This document shows positions 59,472 through 64,000 of a DNA stretch of 64,000 bases, one piece after another. Every line of letters begins with the position of its first letter. Position 1 is the stretch's first letter. The DNA is from Oscillospiraceae bacterium (GTDB lineage Bacteria; Bacillota; Clostridia; Oscillospirales; Ruminococcaceae): positions 27,720-91,719 of the forward strand of contig JAFUIS010000001.1 of NCBI GenBank assembly GCA_017468365.1. Direction: 5' to 3'. The notes under the pieces are model-generated. The model was not told where the DNA came from and did not search any database. It saw only the letters and a list, made by a program, of their open reading frames with translations. A program made the position numbers and the translations under genes.

Positions 59472-59987
59472 TTGGTGATCCTTATTTTCGGAGCTTCCCA
59501 TACGGGAAAAACCGCCTTTGCCCAAAGGCTTCTTGAAAAATATGCGTTCCCATATGTTTCCCTCGACCATCTCAAAATGGGCCTTATCCGAAGCGGCAAC
59601 ACCAATCTCACCCCCGAGGATGACGATGCCCTTACCGAATACCTTTGGCCAATAGCGCGCGAAATGGCAAAAACCGCCATAGAAAATAACCAGAATCTCA
59701 TCATCGAGGGCTGCTATATCCCTTTTGATTGGAAAAAAGATTTCGACAAAAGATACCTTGCCGCCATAAAGGAATATTGTCTTGTGATGACCGAAGATTA
59801 TATACGCCGCAATTACCGGGATATCCAGCGTTTTTCAAACGTCATCGAGTGGCGAATGGAAGGCTTTGTGGATATCGACGGCCTTGTCAGCGAAAACGCA
59901 AAAAACCTTGAACTTTGCGAAAAATACGGCACAAATATGATCCTTATCGACGGTTTTTATAACGTCGATGCCGACATCTGGAAATAA
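59472..59987 (+). CDS. P-loop nucleotide kinase-like protein
   Basis: 171 residues starting at TTG (59472) or the adjacent GTG (59475). Walker A GASHTGKTAF is near the start, and NLIIEGCYIPFDWKKDF resembles the Walker B-type region of zeta-toxin or 2-phosphoglycerate kinase relatives, with a possible lid around DYIRRNYRDIQRF. It should phosphorylate a small molecule. Without an antitoxin partner a toxin role is unlikely. It ends the operon before a terminator. Confidence 0.78.
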   Translation: MVILIFGASHTGKTAFAQRLLEKYAFPYVSLDHLKMGLIRSGNTNLTPEDDDALTEYLWPIAREMAKTAIENNQNLIIEGCYIPFDWKKDFDKRYLAAIKEYCLVMTEDYIRRNYRDIQRFSNVIEWRMEGFVDIDGLVSENAKNLELCEKYGTNMILIDGFYNVDADIWK

Positions 59988-60018
59988 AAAAAGGGCACCG
60001 CGTTGGCGGTGCTTTTTT
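59988..60018 (+). terminator. Terminator after the P-loop kinase gene
   Basis: GCACCGC/GCGGTGC, loop GTTG, with A and T tracts; it also borders the convergent lipoprotein gene. Confidence 0.88.
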
Positions 60019-60391
60019 AATATCCGTTTTTCTCAGCGCCAAAAAGCGCTTCTTCGTGCGTAAAGCCTTTTATCTCAAGCTGAAAAACCAGCGCCTCTTT
60101 AGAAAAAGACGAAAACGAAAGAAGTTCCTTCGCAGTTTTAAAGGCTTCTTCGTTCCAATCCGCACCGCAGTTTTCCACCGCGTAAAGCGCTTCTTCATAG
60201 GAATACCCGCTTTCTTCAAGAAGCGCTGCCAATGCCTTTTTTGAATATGCGGCGGAAGAAAGATGAAATTTTGCGGAAGAAAGTGCCTTTTCCATTCCCG
60301 GCGTCACAACGTTTTCCGAAACGCCGCTTTGAACACAGCCGCAAAAAAGTAAAAGCAAAAGAAAAATCAGTAACAAAGAAAGCTTTTTCAT
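60017..60391 (-). CDS. Ltp-family host cell surface-exposed lipoprotein
   Basis: 124 residues from the ATG at 60391, 5 bp after GGAGGA. The signal sequence LLLIFLLLLLFCGC ends in a lipobox-like FCGC. Two tandem Ltp repeats follow: LSSAAYSKKALAALLEESGYSYEEALYAV and LSFSSFSKEALVFQLEIKGFTHEEALFGA. The family includes phage lipoproteins that block DNA injection by related phages, as well as chromosomal ones. No phage genes are near. Its leader contains a terminator-like hairpin and a long palindrome. Confidence 0.82.
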   Translation of the reverse strand: MKKLSLLLIFLLLLLFCGCVQSGVSENVVTPGMEKALSSAKFHLSSAAYSKKALAALLEESGYSYEEALYAVENCGADWNEEAFKTAKELLSFSSFSKEALVFQLEIKGFTHEEALFGAEKNGY

Positions 60392-60403
60392 GCCATTCCT
60401 CCG

Positions 60404-60437
60404 AAAAATAAAAAAATGCGCAGCCGAAGCCGCGCAT
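60404..60437 (-). terminator. Terminator within the leader of the Ltp lipoprotein gene
   Basis: On the minus strand, ATGCGC-GC/GC-GCGCAT with a UUCG-type loop (60416-60437) is followed by T7-A-T4. It ends 12 bp before the start codon and no minus-strand gene precedes it, so it looks like an attenuator or the end of a leader RNA. Confidence 0.7.
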
Positions 60438-60460
60438 AAAAAATGCCTTGCTCCGATTGC

Positions 60461-60570
60461 TGCGACACAATTCCGATACATAGTATAGTATGCGAAAACA
60501 GAGCATGCATTTTTATCATGGATAAAAAAACACACACTATACTGTCTATCGGCTGTTAAATTGTGTCGCA
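60461..60570. repeat. 110-bp imperfect palindrome with 12-bp terminal inverted repeats
   Basis: Ends TGCGACACAATT and AATTGTGTCGCA are perfect inverted arms. Inside, CCGATA and AGTATAGT recur as TATCGG and ACTATACT. GATT lies just outside each end. It could be a MITE-like insertion or a leader RNA that folds into one long hairpin. No second copy is seen in the window. Confidence 0.6.
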
Positions 60571-60646
60571 AGATTATTTTAGCACGATTCGGAATAAATA
60601 TCAATGATTCATAAAGTTTATTTAAATTTCCGAAACCTTTTCTCTC

Positions 60647-60675
60647 TTTACTTTACCCCCGAAAAATAGTATTAT
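60647..60675 (+). promoter_or_regulatory. Promoter of the cyclophilin gene
   Basis: TTTACT at 60647-60652 and TATTAT at 60670-60675, spacer 17 bp. Confidence 0.6.
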
Positions 60676-60709
60676 ATTACCATAGTTCTATTTAGGAGGA
60701 TTATTAATA

Positions 60710-61186
60710 ATGATCAAACTTGATATCAAAGGTTTCGGCTCCATGCTCATCGAGCTCGATCCCATCGCAGCACCCAAAACCGTAGCAAACTTCGAAGCAC
60801 TCGTAGAAAAAGGCTTTTTCGACGGCCTTACCTTCCACCGCATCATCAAAGGCTTCATGATCCAGGGCGGCTACCCCAAAGGCAACGGCACCGGCGGCTG
60901 CAAACCCGAAATCTACGGCGAATTCAAATCCAACGGTTGGGCACAGAATACCATCAGCCATAAACGCGGCGTTATCTCCATGGCAAGAACTTCCGACCCC
61001 AACTCCGCATCCTGCCAGTTCTTCATCGTTCATGAAGACAGCGAATTCCTCGACGGCGACTATGCAGCATTCGGCCACGTAACCGAAGGTCTTGAAGTTC
61101 TCGATGCAGTCGCATCCGTTCCCACTTATCCCGATGACAGCCCCAGCAAAAAAGTCGTCATCAAAAAAATGACTCTCGTAAAATAA
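60710..61186 (+). CDS. Peptidyl-prolyl cis-trans isomerase, cyclophilin type
   Basis: 158 residues, cytoplasmic. Cyclophilin motifs: FHRIIKGFMIQGGYPKGNGTGG, SMARTSDPNSASCQFFIVH and YAAFGHVTEGLEVLDAV. The active Arg (FHRII) and FMIQGG are intact. It speeds proline isomerisation during folding. AGGAGG precedes the ATG and codon use is C-biased, so it is likely well expressed. The next gene starts on its stop codon. Confidence 0.96.
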   Translation: MIKLDIKGFGSMLIELDPIAAPKTVANFEALVEKGFFDGLTFHRIIKGFMIQGGYPKGNGTGGCKPEIYGEFKSNGWAQNTISHKRGVISMARTSDPNSASCQFFIVHEDSEFLDGDYAAFGHVTEGLEVLDAVASVPTYPDDSPSKKVVIKKMTLVK

Positions 61187-61617
61187 TGAAAAAGCTTAAA
61201 TTAAAAGCCACCGCAGAAGCTTCGGCAATTCTTTTGGGATTCTTCCTTTTCGGAATTCTGATATCCCTTCTTTTTGACGAAGTTACCGCGAACCTTTTCA
61301 GGATAGTTCTTCTGGAATGGGCGGCATTTCCTATGCTTTGTGCAATTGTCGGCGGCGTCGTTTCGATGAAAAACGGCTTCATGCCTCTTTATGGAATCTG
61401 CGCCGGAATAATTTTTCTTCCGTTCATGCTCATCTTTTTCGAAACGAACTGGGCGCTTCTTATTGCCCATGCCCTTTTCGGAATGCTCGGAAGCCTTTTC
61501 GGCCATTGGCTTTTCCTCAAAGAGGTAAAGCGCATCGAAGAGGGAAGACCCGAAAAGAAAAGAAAGTCTATCCTTTTCGATATGTTCGACAGATACGATA
61601 CCAAAAAGTATAAATAA
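61186..61617 (+). CDS. Four-helix membrane protein of unknown function
   Basis: 143 residues. The ATG overlaps the last base of the cyclophilin stop (TAATG). Helices include EASAILLGFFLFGILISLLF, WAAFPMLCAIVGGVVSM, YGICAGIIFLPFMLIFF and LIAHALFGMLGSLFGHWLFL; the cytoplasmic tail is basic (RPEKKRKSILFDMF). I do not recognise a family. The layout resembles small clostridial membrane proteins seen beside cyclophilin genes, but no role is known. Confidence 0.8.
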   Translation: MKKLKLKATAEASAILLGFFLFGILISLLFDEVTANLFRIVLLEWAAFPMLCAIVGGVVSMKNGFMPLYGICAGIIFLPFMLIFFETNWALLIAHALFGMLGSLFGHWLFLKEVKRIEEGRPEKKRKSILFDMFDRYDTKKYK

Positions 61618-61623
61618 AAAAAA

Positions 61624-61653
61624 GAAGCACCGCTTTGCGGTGCTTCTTTTTTA
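61624..61653. terminator. Bidirectional terminator, membrane protein / hemolysin III
   Basis: GAAGCACCGC/GCGGTGCTTC with loop TTT and A/T tracts. Confidence 0.9.
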
Positions 61654-61658
61654 TTTTT

Positions 61659-62330
61659 TTATAAAACGTAAAGCAAAATTCCGATCGCCTGAAGGACCGT
61701 TCCCATGACCACGAAAATGTGAAAAACCGTGTGAAAAATCGGCTTTTTGTGTCCCGCGCCGTAAAGCACCGCGCCGATGGTATAAGAAATTCCTCCGAAA
61801 AGGATCCAAAGAACGCCGTCCCATGTAAGAACGTCAATGGTCTGTTTAAAACAAAGGACGATGAACCAGCCCATAAGGATATAAAAAACCATCGAAAGCT
61901 TTTTATATTTGTTGTGGTCAATGGCGGTAAAAACAGCGCCCAACGCCGCAAGGGACCATTCCGCAAAAAGAACGAGCCACGCGGTTTTGGGATAAACAGG
62001 TCTCATTGCCGAAAGAAGAATGGGCGTATAGGTTCCTGCGATGAGCAGATAAATGGTGCAGTGGTCGATGACCTGCATCACCTTTTTTGCAAGACAGGGT
62101 TTGAGCCCGTGATAAACGCTCGAAACGGTGTAAACCGCAATCATCGAAAAACCGTAGATAACGCTTCCCACAATGTCCCAGGCGTTGCGGTTCACTGCCG
62201 AAACGATGACGCAAAGAAGAAGAATAACAACTCCAAGTCCGCCGCCCACAATGTGGGTGGTCATGTTGGCAATTTCTTCTCCGCGGGTGTAATTGGGAAG
62301 GACCCTTTCTCCAAGGGGAGTTCTTCTCAT
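61659..62330 (-). CDS. Hemolysin III/PAQR-family membrane protein (TrhA-like)
   Basis: 223 residues from the ATG at 62330, after GGGGAGAAAG, overlapping the degV end by 4 bp. Seven helices with the family pattern: EEIANMTTHIVGGGLGVV, YTVSSVYHGLKP, MQVIDHCTIYLLIAGTYTPILL and a final FHTVFHIFVVMGTVLQ, where the His residues bind zinc. Bacillus relatives affect membrane energetics and fluidity rather than lysing cells. Confidence 0.93.
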   Translation of the reverse strand: MRRTPLGERVLPNYTRGEEIANMTTHIVGGGLGVVILLLCVIVSAVNRNAWDIVGSVIYGFSMIAVYTVSSVYHGLKPCLAKKVMQVIDHCTIYLLIAGTYTPILLSAMRPVYPKTAWLVLFAEWSLAALGAVFTAIDHNKYKKLSMVFYILMGWFIVLCFKQTIDVLTWDGVLWILFGGISYTIGAVLYGAGHKKPIFHTVFHIFVVMGTVLQAIGILLYVL

Positions 62331-63190
62331 AATTTTCTTTCTCCCCAGAAGAAGAGAGCAAGGGAACCTGGGCCTACGTGGCAGCCGCAAACGGGCTCAA
62401 AATAGTTTACGGTGGTGTTTCCGGTAAAACCGTGCTCGCGAAGTTTTTCGGTAAGGAAGTCGACAGCAGCTTCGTTGTCGCCGTGGATTATCATAACGTC
62501 GGCGGATTTGTCAAGAACGAGCTCGTCGTATTTTTTGATTATCTCAAGAATGCATTTGTTGATTCCGCGGCATTTGCCCCAGGAAACAATGTGACCTTCT
62601 TCGTCGCCGCGAAGAAGAGGTTTGATGTTAAGAAGGGTTCCGATGGCGGCGGTGGCGCCGGAAATTCTTCCGCCTTTTTTAAGATAGGAAAGGTCGTCAA
62701 CGGTAAAGAACTGGCACATGTGGTTTTTGCGTTCTTCCGAGATTCTTACAGTCTCTTCAAAAGAAGTTCCCGCTTCAATAAGTTTGGCGATTTCGACCAC
62801 CTGCATTCCAATACCGAGACCTGCGCCGAGGGAGTTGATAACGGCAATTTTTGCATCGGGATATTCTTCCATAAGTTCTTCCGCGGCGATTTCGGCAGCT
62901 CGAACGGTTCCGCTTACTCCGCCGGAAATTCCGATATAAATAACGTCGTCGCCCTCTTTTACCGCTTCCTCAAATCTGTCATAAAAAAGGGAAGAGTTTG
63001 CCATAGAGGTCTTCATTTCGGCGCCGTTTCTCATGGCGTCATAAAATGCTTTTCCGTCAAAATCGTGTTCAAGGTCATATTCCGCAGCAACTCCGTCAAC
63101 GGTATAGGAAAGCGGAATGATGGTTACGTTGTATTTTTTGTTAAGTGCAACCGGAAGGTTGGATGCGGTGTCTGCGAAAAGTTTTATCAT
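62327..63190 (-). CDS. DegV-family fatty-acid-binding protein (copy 1)
   Basis: 287 residues from the ATG at 63190; GAGAGG lies 6 bp upstream. The DegV fold shows FADTASNLPVAL, MKTSMANSSLFYDRFE, YIGISGGVSGT and DDLSYLKKGGRISGA. In firmicutes such proteins (FakB) bind fatty acids for the FakA kinase, but many DegV proteins have unknown ligands. It starts 1 bp after the stop of a second degV gene and ends overlapping the hemolysin III gene. Confidence 0.93.
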   Translation of the reverse strand: MIKLFADTASNLPVALNKKYNVTIIPLSYTVDGVAAEYDLEHDFDGKAFYDAMRNGAEMKTSMANSSLFYDRFEEAVKEGDDVIYIGISGGVSGTVRAAEIAAEELMEEYPDAKIAVINSLGAGLGIGMQVVEIAKLIEAGTSFEETVRISEERKNHMCQFFTVDDLSYLKKGGRISGATAAIGTLLNIKPLLRGDEEGHIVSWGKCRGINKCILEIIKKYDELVLDKSADVMIIHGDNEAAVDFLTEKLREHGFTGNTTVNYFEPVCGCHVGPGSLALFFWGERKL

Positions 63191-63191
63191 G

Positions 63192-64000
63192 TTAATCCTC
63201 TCTCTTTCTGCCCCAGAAGAAAAGCGCAACCGTTCCGGGACCTGTATGGCTGCCTATCGTAGTTCCAATATAGTTTATAAGCACCTTTCCGTCAAGTCTT
63301 TTAAAGTTTTCTTCAACAAGAAAAGCAACTTCTTTTGCGTCATCGGTGCAGGCGGATTGGGAAATATAACATTTTTCGGAATAATCAAGTCCGCCGTCGG
63401 CGTTTTCTTCCATTCTTTTCACTATCTCGCGGATAACTTTTTTCTTCGAACGGATCTTTGCCCTTGCAATAAGGTGCCCCTCGTGGTCAACGTTAAGAAG
63501 GGGACAGATCCCAAGAATGGTTCCGATGGTGCCGGAGGTTTTAGAAACTCTTCCGCCCTTGATAAAAAATTTAAGGTCGGAAGAAAAGAACCAGTGATGA
63601 AGACGAAGCTTGTTTTCTTCCGCCCAATCGCGAAGCTCGTCGATATCCATTCCGCTGTCACGAAGATCCGCAAGTTTATCCATCAAAAGTCCGTAACCGG
63701 AAGAAGCCGCAAGGGAATCCACAACATAGATTTTTCTTTCAGGGTGGCGTTCAGCGGCAATTCTTGCGGCGTTCACCGCGGAGTTGTAAGAACCGGAAAT
63801 TCCGCTGGAAAGGGCAAGATGAAGAATGTCTTTTCCCTCACAAAGAAAATTTTCAAAATATTCAAGATATTCGGTAACGTTTATCTGGGAAGTCCGGGTG
63901 TCCTCACCCGAATCCATTCGCTGATAAAATTCTTCGAAAGGAATGCTCTGGCCAAGGTCGTCGGAATAATCCACTCCATTAAGTTTGTAATGAAAACAGA
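63192..64000 (-). CDS. DegV-family protein (copy 2), N terminus beyond window
   Basis: At least 269 residues; the frame stays open to the window edge (FHYKLNGVDYSDD upstream of a GTG at 63974), so the start lies outside. DegV motifs: TRTSQINVTEYLEYFENFL, HLALSSGISGSYNSAVNAA and DLKFFIKGGRVSKTSGTIG. It is clearly diverged from copy 1, including the ligand-pocket segments, so a different fatty-acid specificity is plausible. The two form a tandem operon. Confidence 0.93.
   Translation of the reverse strand, partial: CFHYKLNGVDYSDDLGQSIPFEEFYQRMDSGEDTRTSQINVTEYLEYFENFLCEGKDILHLALSSGISGSYNSAVNAARIAAERHPERKIYVVDSLAASSGYGLLMDKLADLRDSGMDIDELRDWAEENKLRLHHWFFSSDLKFFIKGGRVSKTSGTIGTILGICPLLNVDHEGHLIARAKIRSKKKVIREIVKRMEENADGGLDYSEKCYISQSACTDDAKEVAFLVEENFKRLDGKVLINYIGTTIGSHTGPGTVALFFWGRKRED

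Noticed and set aside
59472-59987. P-loop protein considered as a zeta-type toxin
   Set aside because: No antitoxin gene is adjacent and it sits in a metabolic operon.
60392-60600. Minus-strand extension of the Ltp gene to 60604
   Set aside because: The added residues are translated from the palindrome and terminator and lack coding character; GGAGGA fixes the start at 60391.

Overview
The window looks like chromosome of a Gram-positive, monoderm member of the class Clostridia, most like uncultured gut Oscillospiraceae/Ruminococcaceae relatives. Two class B sortases, sortase-type surface proteins, lipobox lipoproteins, GGAGG ribosome sites, frequent GTG/TTG starts, FeoAB, DegV paralogs and SdpRI-like, HflX and SpoIID-family proteins support this. 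No 16S rRNA is present, so the genus cannot be named. Promoters are unusually easy to read: TTGACA/TATAAT-type boxes with a 17-bp spacer recur, and most convergent pairs share a bidirectional hairpin terminator.

Layout. 1-4775 (+): the end of a transglutaminase-like protein, then a type IV pilus/type II secretion cluster (GspF/PilC, four pilin-like small proteins, PilT). 4828-11895 (-): a c-di-GMP block with an HD-GYP phosphodiesterase, a GH3-family enzyme, a small membrane methyltransferase-like protein and a GGDEF-EAL-PAS-GGDEF protein. 12064-15639 (+): a class B sortase, a c-di-GMP-I riboswitch and the thioester adhesin it precedes. 15813-16994: an M20 amidohydrolase. 17076-18606: a 1.5-kb integrase-less integrated element at the 3' end of guaA, carrying one SAP-domain gene. 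18595-37678: guaA (ATP-pyrophosphatase half only), sdpR-sdpI with a palindromic operator, MATE and MFS transporters, rsmE, an acetamidase, an orphan binding lipoprotein, a SpoIID-like protein, hflX, a nitroreductase, a secreted amidase, feoAB, and a PH-like/macro-domain pair. 37789-45074: a second class B sortase, tRNA-Ala with a broken second copy and a possible structured RNA, then an XRE regulator divergent from a transmembrane Ser/Thr kinase, followed by a secreted protein resembling the kinase ectodomain. 45281-46668: an orphan EutS-EutS-EutP microcompartment module. 46710-47833: a split chromate transporter. 48190-56044: a Dpp/Opp-type peptide ABC operon ending in a gamma-glutamyltransferase. 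56165-64000: deformylase, DUF212 protein, an ECF S-component/amidohydrolase/P-loop operon, an Ltp-like lipoprotein with a terminator in its leader, cyclophilin, hemolysin III and two tandem DegV genes (the second cut by the window end).

How parts may work together. Pili, c-di-GMP enzymes, sortase B and a riboswitch-controlled thioester adhesin lie within 15 kb. This resembles the Clostridioides difficile logic in which c-di-GMP switches between motile and attached states, although the direction of control here is not readable. The peptide transporter and cytoplasmic gamma-glutamyltransferase share an operon and suggest uptake and cleavage of gamma-glutamyl peptides.

The best candidates for something undescribed are the one-gene guaA element with paired arm-type repeats at both ends, the receptor kinase next to a secreted ectodomain-like protein, the orphan EutS-EutS-EutP set, and the unassigned transcript-like region after tRNA-Ala.
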